Positions 46,005-56,980 of a stretch of DNA of 64,000 nt are shown here, piece by piece. The stretch lies in assembly GCA_021234155.1 (NCBI GenBank), contig JAJEKV010000408.1, forward strand, positions 166,732 through 230,731, written 5' to 3'. Every line of letters begins with the position of its first letter. The first letter of the stretch is position 1. The notes below the pieces were generated by a model. It saw only the letters and a list, made by a program, of their open reading frames with translations, had not been told where the DNA came from and searched no databases. This stretch comes from Isoetes taiwanensis. Its lineage: Eukaryota > Streptophyta > Lycopodiopsida > Isoetales > Isoetaceae. The translations under genes and the position numbers were made by a program.

Positions 46005-47332
46005 GTATGGCTTAAGCACATGTTTAATAAATATCGTAACGAACATCATATGTCATGGCCTTGGTATTGCACCACTGTTGTCTTGACATTTCGATGTACT
46101 TGGAACCTCCGAGGTTGGGCTTCTAGGTTCAGTGGCCTAGGTTGCTCCGGCATGCTCATGTTCAATTGTGATTCTCTGTGGTATTCTTGTGCTTTGTGAC
46201 ACCGAGCGTGTCTATCTCACAGGCGTAGCTTCCTCCTGAGGTTGTACGTCAACTCTTATGACTTCATGGTAAGAGGTCTTCCAGCGCCAGACATGGGCTG
46301 GGAAGGGTATGCACATATGAGGTTCACCCCACCACTCCCGCTATAGGGCTCGGAATGTGAGCTGGCTGGGCATGTTTCTGCTAATAGGTCCTGCATGTAT
46401 GCTGGCTAAGCTTCCCATTGTCCCGGAGCTATGTATGATGTTTGCGCACCTTGGCTATGTTTCTTTGCTTCTGATGCTCATGTTTGATATTCCTTGGATT
46501 ATGTTCTCGTGGTTTAGCATTGTACTCCCATAGGTTTTGTGTCTTGCTTGTGCTTATGTTCTTGTATCCAAGGTTTCCAGAGTATTTCCATGTATGCAGT
46601 GGCAGCCAGGGATCCCCGCTGTCACGAGGACTAAACCCATTTGAGTGCATATGCAGTGAATTCGCAAGGCCCCTGCCTCTTTGGGCAATAGACCATATGC
46701 ACTCAAATATGGTTAGTCCTCGTGACAGTAGAGATCCCTCGCTGCCACTGCATACATGGAGGAAACCTTGGATACAAGAACATAAGCACAAGCAAAAACA
46801 CAAAACCTATGGGAGTACAATGCTAGACCACGAGAACATAATCCAAGGAATATCAAACATGAGCATCAGAAGCAAAGAAACATAGTAAAGGTGCCCAAAC
46901 ATCATACATAGCTCCGGGACAATGGGAAGCTTATCCAGCGTACATGCAGGCCCTGTTAGCAGAAACATGCCCAGCCAGCTCATATTCCGAGCCCTGTAGC
47001 TGGAGTGGTGGGGTGAACCTCATATGCACATACCCTTCCCAGCCCATGTCTGGCACTGGAAGACATCTTACCATGAAGTCACAAGAGTTGGTGCACAACC
47101 TCAAGAGGAAGCTGCGCTTGTGAGGAAGACACGCTCGGTGTCACAAAGTACAAGAATACCACAGAGAATCACTGATGAACATGAGCATGCCAAAGCGACC
47201 TAGGCCACTGAACCTAGAAGCCCAACGTCAGAAGTTTAAAGTACATCAAAATGTCAAGACAGTGGTGCAATACCAAGACCATGGCATATGATGTTCGTTA
47301 CGATATTTATTATATATGTGCTTAAGCCATAC
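46005..47332. mobile_element. 1.3-kb foldback element (long inverted repeat)
   Basis: Two arms of about 640-650 bp (46005-46653 and 46694-47332) are inverted copies around a 40-bp centre. The outer ends are GTATGGCTTAAGCACAT and ATGTGCTTAAGCCATAC. The inner ends are CATTTGAGTGCATATG and CATATGCACTCAAATATG. The arms match over nearly their whole length with scattered differences, for example CGTAACGAACATCATATG against its complement. No gene is encoded; open frames occur symmetrically because of the palindrome. No flanking target duplication is obvious. A transcript would form a long double-stranded RNA suited to Dicer-like processing. Confidence 0.9.
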
Positions 47333-47499
47333 CCTTGCCAAGCTTGCCCATACAGCTTAACCATGTCGGGGGAAGCTCCAAATGTTATTCAAAGAAGCGT
47401 GAAAGCAATATTTGGAAATTCCCGATCCCTTCACTCTGATATTCCTTGATGCAACTAATGGCTCTTTCCATCGACCTCGCCATTATGTATGGACAATAT

Positions 47500-48100
47500 G
47501 GTTGATCGTAGGTCTTGTGAACCCTCCTTAACCATGCATCCTCTAGATTGATCCATGATTCCCTTCACGTGTAAAGATTCCTTCTAAGCAAGATTTTGTA
47601 ACACGCAAAGGGACAAACCGTAACGGAAGTCAACAGGATGCATTGCTTGCAAGGGGAGGGGGTTTCTCAAGGCACTAATGTTGACTAAAGTACGTCGTAA
47701 GCTGATCGTGTATCTTGTGAACCTTCATCTGCAATATCGTCATCTCGACTGTTCTGTGGCTGTTTGGCCCCTTCGCGTGCGAAGATTACTTCTCAGCAAG
47801 ATTCTGTGGCACGTGAGAGGACAAGCAGCAACGGAAGTCAAGACGGCGATGACCAGGTGAAGGTTCTCAAGACACTAAGATCGACTGAGGTACGTCGTAA
47901 TCAATGGCTAATTGTGTATCTTGTGAACCTTCTTCTAAATCATCATATCTCGAATGCTTCGTGGCTGTTTGGCCCCTTCGCGTGGAAAGATTACTTTTTA
48001 GCGAGATTCTGTAGCATGCGAAGGGAGAAGTAGCAATGAAAGTCAAGACGGTGATGATCTGGAAAAGGTTGTCAAGGCACTAAGGTCGATTGTTGTCCCC
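47500..48100. repeat. Tandem repeat, three units of about 200 bp
   Basis: Units begin near 47500, 47700 and 47900 and share GTATCTTGTGAACCTTC-type heads, CCCTTCnCGTGnnAAGATT, AGCAAGATTnTGT, ACGGAAGTCAA and a closing GGTACGTCGTAA-like phrase. The two right-hand units are closer to each other than to the first. Confidence 0.8.
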
Positions 48101-48384
48101 AAATTACATATACACATGTTATTAAATATTCATGCACGTGAAACATGGACTATGGTGACAAATTTTTGAAACAACAAAACCTAACCTTTATTAACAGTGC
48201 AATAATGGTTACAAAAGTTTAAAGATACTCATCTCATCATCTTCTCAGGCAGCACCATCATCCTCAATTTCATCATCCGCAGTTTCGCCCTCTCCCACGT
48301 GCAGGCCTAGGTTCAACCTTCTATGGCTCTTTCCCTTACTACAACGTCTTTGAGATGTGTTTCTTCTAACACATTGCTTGTTTA

Positions 48385-48651
48385 TCAGGTTAATTGGCAT
48401 CGGAGAGTCCGCTGGTCATGCACAGTTAGATCCTCAAAAGGAACTGTGGTATTACTTGGACCTGCCTTCTCTGTATCAGATTCTTTGCTATCCTCACTAT
48501 CGTCCAACTCGTCCAAGAACATGTTTTGGTCTACATCGACAAAATGGGCACACTGAATGTCTTCATCAACATGGGTTGTCTGCTGTTCTAAAGACTCTTT
48601 AATTGTCTGAACTAAAGGCCGACATGCATATGTGCAAAGGAGCAAGCTCAC
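48385..48651 (-). CDS. Hypothetical acidic open frame, 88 aa
   Basis: An unrecognised minus-strand frame, acidic in the middle (DELDDSEDSKESDTEKAG). No domain is visible. It may be part of a decayed mobile-element gene; chance openness is equally possible. Confidence 0.12.
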   Translation of the reverse strand: MSLLLCTYACRPLVQTIKESLEQQTTHVDEDIQCAHFVDVDQNMFLDELDDSEDSKESDTEKAGPSNTTVPFEDLTVHDQRTLRCQLT

Positions 48652-48984
48652 TACGCATATGTTACATCGACGTTTCGTTCGAGCATAAGGGGGAAGGACA
48701 AGAACCTATAGGTCTCTAAGGAACAGGGTAGGAACCCAAAGTCGGAAAACCCCGAGAAGGTACTCATTTCACAAATTCCGGCGTCAGGCCCATAACACAA
48801 AACCCACACCTCAAAGGCAGACCGTTCCCCAAGGAGTATGTTGACTCACCTTGGTAGTCAATGTTTGAGGTGAATTCTAGGGCTAAGCACATTTTTCTTA
48901 TATATAATATTACATCTACTCAAAACAGACCAAACAGTGGTGCATAAATTTTTTTTTTTGAACAAAATGCACCAAAACACTTTG

Positions 48985-49156
48985 CAAACTCGCATAAGCG
49001 AAGGAACAATTTTGCTTACGCGAAACCTTTTTCGTGTAAGCGAAACCTCTTTTTCACTTACGTGAAGGCCAGAAAATTATGCGGAAGTAAAACAAAGGTT
49101 TCGCATTTTCGCTTATGTGAAACTAAGTTTTTGCTTACGTGAAATTTTCTGGCCAG
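48985..49156. repeat. Repeats of CTTACGYGAAA with an inverted pair
   Basis: The word CTTACGCGAAACC / CTTACGTGAAA or its TAAGCGAAACC variant occurs about six times. GGCCAGAAAATT (49067) and AATTTTCTGGCC (49143) form an inverted repeat enclosing part of the array. Confidence 0.65.
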
Positions 49157-49270
49157 CCTATCGCGGTGGTGGTCGAGTGTAAGGCCTTGGATTGGGGTGA
49201 TCTCCATCGGGGTTCAAAACCCACTAGCTACCATCGGGTGGAAGACGTGGGCGGGTGCAAGTCCCACCAA
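49157..49270 (+). mobile_element. tRNA-derived SINE head (candidate)
   Basis: GTGGTCGAGTGTAAGG resembles an A box and GGGGTTCAAAACCC contains a perfect B-box core (GGTTCAAAACC) about 40 nt later, the spacing seen in tRNA-derived SINEs. It does not fold into a whole tRNA. The 3' end is not defined. Confidence 0.5.
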
Positions 49271-50605
49271 CCATGCCATATTTTTGACGTATTATACTTC
49301 AAATTGTGCCATATCTTTCAAATAATACGTATTGCATATAAAACGTATGCAGTATTGAACCTACCCCTGTGTTGGAAACACCTTAGAGCCCTCGATGCCT
49401 AAGCTGCAATAATCTAAGGGATCTGACAAGTATATAGCTTCTTCTACTTGTGAACTACTCCAATAAAGGTAGGTGACAACAAGGATGATCTGCAGTTTTT
49501 TTAAGTTTGTCGACAACGATGAAAGTTGGCACAACTAAGAGTTATTCCAAAGACTTTGCCAGAGTTAACAACCTAGTGTGCTGTAAGTTCAAAATGATGT
49601 TGATTGTCTTTATCGCTGAAAGCTAGTTGCACGTTATTGTGACGAGGATGATGTAATTGATTTGAGATATGTTATTAACTTGAGGGTATTAGAAATGGCC
49701 TAGCACATTTCACTTCATTACACCAGAAACATTACATTTCACTTCATTACACCTGAATCATTTTCTCACTTGTATGCTCGCCGAGACACTACCTATTCTG
49801 TAGCATAACATATAATTATTGGTAGATGTATTATGCACAATTTAACTTACTTTGGAAACATATTATTTTTGTGTCCCCATGCAAGCTCACATGTACAATG
49901 CATTTGAGAACAAAGGAAATCTTTGATTGATATCTTATTCACGTTCACCTATTTGTACATCTTAAGTACTTTCAAGTGTGAGATAATGTAATCGCTTAAA
50001 TTATTCCTTAAAATCAACATAATGAAACAGATAATATACATGATAGAACATACACACAATTTTTGGAAATGATGTGATAATTTATCATAGGTATGCCAAG
50101 TCTACATAAAGGCGCAAGATCTCCTTAATAAGCCTAACTCAATGCTTCCAAAAGACAACAACACGTTGTCAATCGACAAGAAAAAGAAACAAGGACAACG
50201 GCAAAAGGAAGGATAGTTGTTAGGCTAGTTGATGCTAGGCAGGGGTAGGGCTTGTTCATGTGTGGGCCAAGGGCAGGGGATTTGTACTGGCAATGCATGT
50301 TCTTGATCCATGCAAAGAGTATTATTTCCCAAAGGCAAGGTGACAAATGCACTGACAATATGGACTAAGGACGCAAAGACAAATACAAAGCGCTTGAGCT
50401 TGAGCTTGATACTAGTACAAGAGTATGCGGGGTAATACAATACAACACAATACAATACAATAGATATACAATACAATAGATAGATAAATAGAAGAAGACA
50501 AACTTAGTAATTTAAGTAAACCTAATTAAGAGAGGCAATACAATACAATGTGGATTAGAGTAGAAAAAAAAAAAAAAGGGTTGAAGACTACATAACTAAA
50601 GTAGT
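49271..50605. other. No supported gene; microsatellites
   Basis: No recognised gene. At 50432-50492 there is a (TACAA)n / (AGAT)n compound microsatellite, and at 50562-50577 an A run. Confidence 0.5.
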
Positions 50606-50878
50606 GTAGTGTCCATAAATATTATTGGTAAAAGGCAGATATCAAGCTATTTCATTATCTATCTGTTTTGTCTGTACTCATCCAAACCTGTAATATTTTG
50701 GCTCCTGTCACATTGGACCATTTTGCTTGCTTTATTCTCAGCGCCCTTTTCTGCATTTTTTCTCAAAGACTGGCTATGGTGGAATGCTGTTTATGAGAAA
50801 CAGAAACCACCCTGTTTTTTACTTCCAGATCTGTAAGAAATGGTACAGCTTGTTTAAAGAAACAGCTTCTCCCTATTA

Positions 50879-51505
50879 ATGGCGCCCCAGATGAACAATC
50901 TTCACATACATGGAAGAAAAGCATCGCCGGACCAGCAGCAGGGGACTCAAGAGTACACAGAAAGCGATGTAATATCGGAGCAGATGAATCGGAGCATGGA
51001 TACGGCATATCAGGCCTTGCAATCCATAGTGCAATTCCATTTTGAGAGGACTTTGGAGAAGAAAAAGGATGTAGATCTGCAAAAAAAGGAGCTATGGAAG
51101 CTATTTAATCTGTTCTTTGTGTTCTTGGCGATATTATTCGCCGGAACGGTAAACAGCACGAGGCTCCAGTGTAAGCATGCTTGGGCGCCCATAGCTCTGT
51201 GTATTTTAGGGCATATTATTTTCTATGTTTCCATGGCCCAGACCTTAAGGTGCATAAACGGATTCCGGTACCAAAGAAGGTGCCATAAGCTTACATTAGG
51301 GCTTGCAGCAGATAAGCTTAAAAAGCTCAAGGCAGCTTCCAACTCCATAGATTCTGTTCCTGAAGAAGAGTTTGAAGTTCCTTACCAGGAGCCTTCCCAG
51401 AGCTACATCAACAAATTTAAGAAAAAATGGGTACTCTTTTCTCTGTTCTTAATCGTCACTTCTTGCACTGAGGTTTCTGCCATAGCCATTATTCTGTGTA
51501 TGTAA
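50879..51505 (+). CDS. Three-helix membrane protein of unknown function, intact, intronless
   Basis: A complete 208-residue frame from ATG with good context (TTAATGGCGCC). Layout: polar N terminus; an amphipathic, possibly coiled-coil stretch (residues 32-73, FERTLEKKKDVDLQKKELWK); then hydrophobic segments at about 75-93 (LFNLFFVFLAILFAGTV), 102-122 (PIALCILGHIIFYVSMAQ) and 184-206 (VLFSLFLIVTSCTEVSAIAI), with an acidic loop near 160-175. The arrangement resembles small plant membrane proteins of unknown role, but I cannot name a family with certainty. No frameshift or stop disturbs it. The last quarter and 3' flank are duplicated about 207 bp downstream. It is probably a real gene; expression is untested. 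Confidence 0.8.
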   Translation: MAPQMNNLHIHGRKASPDQQQGTQEYTESDVISEQMNRSMDTAYQALQSIVQFHFERTLEKKKDVDLQKKELWKLFNLFFVFLAILFAGTVNSTRLQCKHAWAPIALCILGHIIFYVSMAQTLRCINGFRYQRRCHKLTLGLAADKLKKLKAASNSIDSVPEEEFEVPYQEPSQSYINKFKKKWVLFSLFLIVTSCTEVSAIAIILCM

Positions 51506-51599
51506 ACTAAGTAGCTCTCCGCTCCGTTTTGGCCATGGCATTTTTCCCTTCTGAATCAGAGTTCATCTGGACATTTGCTATGTTAAGATCAGAGATTGT

Positions 51600-51810
51600 T
51601 CTGAGAGCTACTACATCAACAAATTTAAGCAAAAACGGGTACTGTTTTCTCTGTGCACTGAGGATTCTGTCATATAGCCACTATTCTGTGTGTATAAATT
51701 AAGTAAAGTAGTAGCCCTCTGCTCAATTTTTTAGGCCATGGCATTTGTTCTCCTCAGAAACAGAGTTTATTTCGGATTGCTCTGTTCTGTTAAGATCAGG
51801 ATTCGTTCTC
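51600..51810 (+). repeat. Duplicated 3' end of the membrane-protein gene
   Basis: AGCTACTACATCAACAAATTTAAG...GTACTGTTTTCTCTG...GCACTGAGGATTCTG repeats codons 175-208 and the following 3' flank (CTCAATTTTTTAGGCCATGGCAT; original CTCCGTTTTGGCCATGGCAT), with a deletion inside the coding part. It is a non-coding relic of a tandem duplication. Confidence 0.85.
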
Positions 51811-52094
51811 TCCTTTTTCTTTTTTGGTGAAGATTTTAAGTTATCATTGATACAATTCAATGCTTGTGCTTGCATTTATGACTTAGCTGACTAGTAAAAT
51901 GATGAGCTGCCATTTCTTTTTACCTAGTTTAAACTTTCTAGCAGGTGCTATTTCCTTTTTTTTTTTTTTTTTTTTTTTTTGTAGTTCTTTCTTTCCCCCC
52001 TCAATTCTTTTGTATTTTATATAAGCATGATTGTTATGATGTGTAATTAAGGATCTAGATTTCCTCGTATATTCTTTCCCTCTTTCTCTAGTCT

Positions 52095-52275
52095 GGGCGT
52101 TTAGTCTAGTGGTAACACACTAGATCTAGCAACTATAGGTCTGTATCAAATCTTTTCCCAACTTGTTGGGTGTCAAAACCCACGCACTTAATGTAAAGTG
52201 GTTGGGGCGGGGGCCCAATTTTTAAGTGTGTGCCACACGTCCAGGTTGGATCTTTTTGGCATGGACGTTAAAATA
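52095..52275 (+). mobile_element. tRNA-derived SINE-like sequence (candidate)
   Basis: GGGCGTTTAGTCTAGTGGTA is a good A-box context. The B-box is degenerate (GGTCTGTATCAAATC). A GGTGTCAAAACCCACGCACT segment and a T-rich end follow. Too degenerate for a tRNA gene. Confidence 0.45.
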
Positions 52276-52585
52276 CTATCTTTCTCATTCTATTTTTAAG
52301 AGATACTTACTCCAAGGAAGATCACATTCATACATTGCATTGCAACAAACATTAAAGCATAGCACTACTCAAAATGGTGCACCAATACAATAGTATAGAG
52401 AAGTGTCTTGATTGTTCTCATACTCTAGTGACTTCGGATGCGCCACAAATTAGAACGCCTATAATTCTTGCAAGGGCATTTTGGGAAATATTTTATATAC
52501 ATGAGAATTTTGTTGACCAAGAAGGGCATCTCGGTAATATACTCAAAGTATATGGGCATTTAGGTAATTTCCCCTAGTATTATCC
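52276..52585. other. No supported gene
   Basis: Nothing recognisable apart from a short repeated phrase GGGCATnTnGGTAAT (near 52526 and 52552). Confidence 0.4.
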
Positions 52586-52589
52586 TCCC

Positions 52590-52812
52590 TCACCTCTAGT
52601 ATCCTTAAAAATACAATGTCCTTTAGATTGCACCATGTTCAACCCTTTGCCTAGTATCAAATGCCCTTTAGATTGCGCCATGTTCAACTAGGCTTTCTAG
52701 ATAGAATGAAAAATGTCCTTTTCGTAGTACTAAATGTCCGTTAGATTGCACCATGTTCAACTAGGCTTCTTAGATAGAATGAAAAAATGTCCTCTGCCTA
52801 GTATCAAATGTT
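52590..52812. repeat. Diverged tandem repeat, about 60-100 bp
   Basis: AATGTCCTTTAGATTGCACC ATGTTCAAC, with variants, occurs three times (near 52615, 52665 and 52732). The last two continue into TAGGCTT(T)CTAGATAGAATGAAAAA and end with CTAGTATCAAATG. Confidence 0.75.
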
Positions 52813-55800
52813 GATATGCCAAATCTCACTATGAGGTCCAACTATTGCAAAATATTCAAGAAGGAAGACCATGAATAAAATAAGCATATATTTATTGTAT
52901 AGAAATGTCTTTTTATAAAGATGAACATGCAATAAAATAAGCATATTGTTTAAAAAATGGCATATTTTTTGCATATTGTTTGAAAAGTGGCATTCTTTTA
53001 TGTTGATCCTTTAAGGCAAAATCAATGTTGATTTTTAAAAAATAGATAGATAGAAAAAAGTACCTACGCAAAAATCAAAATATAAAGTATTGGTCAGCTA
53101 TGATCCGACAAGTGAGGATTTCATATAACTTATTTTTGGCACTACTTAGAGCAAAAATGCTGCAATTTCACTAGGAAATCAACTCGGGAAAGTAGAAGAA
53201 TATGTCTCTCAAATGTGGTTAGATGTTGGTGATGAATATCAAAGATTCGATTGTGATAAGTGAAGAACAACTTCTTGCACGAGGGCAGAGACAAAGGGCG
53301 ATGAACATCATAAATAAGTCTGCATCAATTAAGGCACACACTTATAATCGTAATTGAAGAAAGATCTGCTTGCACAATAGTGGAGACAAGGCCGAGGATC
53401 ATAATAAATAGATGTGCATGAACGGTGTCACGTATTTACAAGACCATTGTGGCCATCAAATGTGGACAAAAAGATAGCATGAAATGCAAAGTTCGAACTT
53501 GAGTTTTGATTCTACCTCCACTATGACATTTTGTCCCGATCTATCTAATGCTCTGGTTCCTGCATTTAGTTTCTACTGTCGTTCAATATCTTCATCCAAT
53601 AGTGTCTTCTCCATCGTTAGACCTCACTCAATTCCTTGCCCCAAATTAATGCTCGATGTAGCTCTTATTCCCAATTTGATCGTAGTCTTTCTTCCATTTT
53701 AACTACAAACTTCAATTTTGCTTTAGATTCTACCAAAATCCTAGTTCCAGCTCCAGCATATGCTTCTAGAAACCTCAGGTCCAGCTCGATTAGATTGTGG
53801 TGCTCCTACTCTAAGCTTTAATTTCCAATCTGATCTCTCAAGCCTCGTAAATGAAGGCCACCTCTTGTAGGTTGCCTTTGGGTTGAATGGACCTCGAAGC
53901 TTGTCAAAAAGTCTGACTATGGAATATTATTTTTTCGCTTCTTATTCCAAGGAATATTGAAATACACCAGCCCATGCAGAAAGATGATGTGCATGGGAAG
54001 GATGCGTCCAGATCCCTTCAATACCCAAGAACATATGTAAGCTAGAGAGAGAAAGAGGGTTAAACCATCTTACCTTCATAGTACTCCACGCTATGCACTA
54101 GCTTACAATTAGATACTATCTAAGAAGGATTTTGGGTATGGGGTCTGGGGGCCTTTTTCTAAAACAATAGAACTAATGACTGGTTGGCATCTTAGATGCA
54201 AATAGGCTAGGGTTCTACTTTCGTCAGCACCTCTCCCAAGCCTCGTGAGAATAAGATCAACCGTAGATGCGGGAGGGGGAACCTTGAGCTGTGAGACCAG
54301 AATGCTCGTAGCAAAGCCCATATTACTACCTCAAATAGTCCAGGAGCATACAAGGAGTACCTTGATGACGAACATCGATCTAGGGATCTCTGGGAGAACA
54401 ACAGATTGGTACCTAACTGAACTTCACGAAGACCCAACTTGCTAGGGACGGAAGCGAGAACCCTCCAACTCTCCTCATCAAGAGGATTTTGACCACCCTG
54501 AGCTTCATGGCATCCCTAAACTAGTGAGTTGTCGTCTTGTCGGTGCAAATTGGGTTAGAGCTGGCTTGCATTGCTACTCAACGTATAATGATCCCCCGAT
54601 TAGTCTATGTAGATCACAAATGGGCTTGACTTGGGAGCCCAATAGGTTCAAGGGCCTCTAGAATTAGGAGTGTACTAACAAAAGCATTACTATCTTTTAT
54701 GACAAGGATTTAACTGCACTAGAACATTCCTTTCCATGATATGCATTGAATAAAAGCTTAAGAGCAAGATCATACATCAAGATCATTTATAGGACAAAAA
54801 CATACATCAAAGACATAAAAGCAACAGGCACATAACCACAAAAGAAATCTTAGCTAGTCAAGCACCAAATGTGAGAACTCCACTAACCTTGCTAGCATCC
54901 ATAGCCAGAAACTTGGTTCTAGAACATAATAGGATGTTCGAAGATTAATGGTGATCGCACTGGAGTTGAGGCACTAGGTTTGCAGTAGTGGCGCCAAATA
55001 AAGTGAACAATGAAGGTATTTATAGAAGAACTAGGATTGTGGCGATTATCTTGGTGGTTAGGGCAATTATGTTGGCCTCAAAGAAGGAAGGAAGTATATT
55101 TTAACGTTCGCGGAGGCCAAACCGGCCCATGAGATGGTACATGCAGTACACAAAGATGATAAAAACCACACCGAAAATACAAATGCTGCCAGACACTCCA
55201 TATGCCGGACTGCGCTGTTTGCAAACTATATGGGTTAGAAAGTTGCTATATTTGGTCTTTTGGGGAAGGAAAACATTGTGTATTGTTTATGCAGGGAGTT
55301 TTGTGTATTGATATTTTAGGAAGATAAGGCAGCATTTTTTTTGGGCAGCAGAGGCATGGTTAGAGGGGGCCGTGGTAGGCAACGCGAGTCTAAAGGAACA
55401 TCTATTTTTGGATGATCTTATTTTCTATAGTAGATCGGACGGTTTGGTGTTGGCAATGGTAAAAAGCTCAGTTTCAGAAGGGTTCATACTTCTTGCATTA
55501 TGGAATCAACTTCTTTTTTAGGGTTTTAAGAATTTGCACGAGCAGGATAAATTTTTGCCCCATTATAGAAGGTTTTGTTTAAAGTTTTGCAGGCCGATGA
55601 AGATGCTCGCATGTCAAGAAGATGAGCTCCAACCCAGTTGCATGACCATCACAGCAGGTTTTGGGATCTTTGTCCTTCGCTTCTTGTATAGGGTTCTTTC
55701 TTGTTCGCTTCTCTGCACATGGTCTTCATTGGCTTCCCCTTCAAATTTTGTATTCTGCAGCCCACCCCTCTTTAGCTACTTTTGAATGTTTCAATAGATC

Positions 55801-56165
55801 CATGGATCCTTCTTGTGGGGTCTATGAAGAGTTTCTAGTTTTGCTCCTAAATTCTTGCGAAAACTATATGGTAGATTAATTATGTTAATGCTCAATGGTG
55901 ATATTCAGGTTTGAATCATGAGGAGCTGTTGAATTTTAGGTTTTGAGATTTTGATGATGTAACTATTGTTGTATTTTTATATTCATTAAGGTTAACCATT
56001 ATGTATTCAATGAATGATTTTTTATTTTTTTAGGCATATTTTTGTACTGTTGTATTTCATTTTTAGATTTCCCATCATGACGGCTAGGATTTAGCCTCAG
56101 ATGGCATATTTTAGGTTGGTCCTGGCCCAAAGGGCCAGGATTTAAATGCAGGATTTTAGGTATAA
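52813..56165. other. No supported gene
   Basis: About 3.3 kb without a recognisable gene, RNA or repeat family. Small frames occur (for example minus 54109-54437). Near 55130-55230 the minus strand encodes one hydrophobic segment (GVSGSICIFGVVFIIFVYCM) that could be a membrane helix, but no gene structure surrounds it. Confidence 0.4.
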
Positions 56166-56222
56166 AGAATAGAATAGCATACAATGTTTTATTATCATCC
56201 TAATAGCATACAATGTTTTATT
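56166..56222. repeat. 28-bp tandem duplication
   Basis: ATAGCATACAATGTTTTATT ATCATCC occurs twice in direct succession. Confidence 0.85.
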
Positions 56223-56227
56223 ATCAT

Positions 56228-56980
56228 CCACGACGATGAATCGGATTATAATAAAACATATGAATGTGAGTTTCTAATTTTTCAGTTCTGTTTTTGTCGA
56301 TTGATCGTTCCTTTCAGATGTACATGCCACGTTGTTTTTCATTCGTTAAAAGTTTGACGCATGTCGTACTTAGCATCTGGATGCAGTAGAAAAGACAATG
56401 ATTGCCATGGTGGTGAGCAAGAGTGCAAGCTTCTTAAACAAAGCTCCTTTTGTTTATAATCGCCACCAGGATGATGTTTTAAAAAATCCATTTTCAAATC
56501 AGTTATTTTTGTAGAATCAGGCGAGGTCGGATTAGACGGTGAGAAACCATGTATCTTTATTCGGTTTTGCTAGAGAACCCTTGCATTAGCAATTCACTCT
56601 TTTCTGGTGCGGATGCTTGTCGAAGTTTTAGCCGCCCGATGTGAGAAACATCTGGGGAGCTCGATACAATAAATGAAACATATAATAAAACATATAAATG
56701 TGATTATAATAAAACATATAAATGTGACTTTCTATTTTTCAGTTCTATTTTGTCCATTGATTGTTCCTTTTAGATGTTTACATGCCCGTTGTTTTTCATT
56801 CGTTAAAAGTTTGGACGATGTTGTACTTAGCATCGGATGCGATAGAAAAAACGGCGGATCGCCATGGCGAAAGCAAGGATGCAAGCTTCTTAAGCGAGAG
56901 ATCCTTTCGTTTTGTAATCGCCACCGAATGATGTTTTAAAAATCCATTTTCAAATCAGTTATTTTTGTAGAATCAGGCGC
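56228..56980. repeat. Two-copy direct repeat, about 280-300 bp
   Basis: GATTATAATAAAACATATGA (56233) and GATTATAATAAAACATATAA (56701) start copies that both run to TTTTTGTAGAATCAGGCG (about 56523 and 56979), a 456-468 bp offset with about 10-15 percent differences by eye. The right copy forms the 3' end of the ParB-like frame, so the left copy is a duplication of that gene's 3' region. Confidence 0.85.

Noticed and set aside
46429-46885. Open frames of 124-133 codons on both strands
   Set aside because: They mirror each other across the centre of the foldback element and are explained by the palindrome.
49157-49270. A tRNA gene
   Set aside because: A and B boxes are present, but arm pairing and acceptor stem are absent. 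A SINE head fits better.
52095-52275. A tRNA gene
   Set aside because: Good A box, but the B box is degenerate and no cloverleaf with acceptor stem can be drawn.
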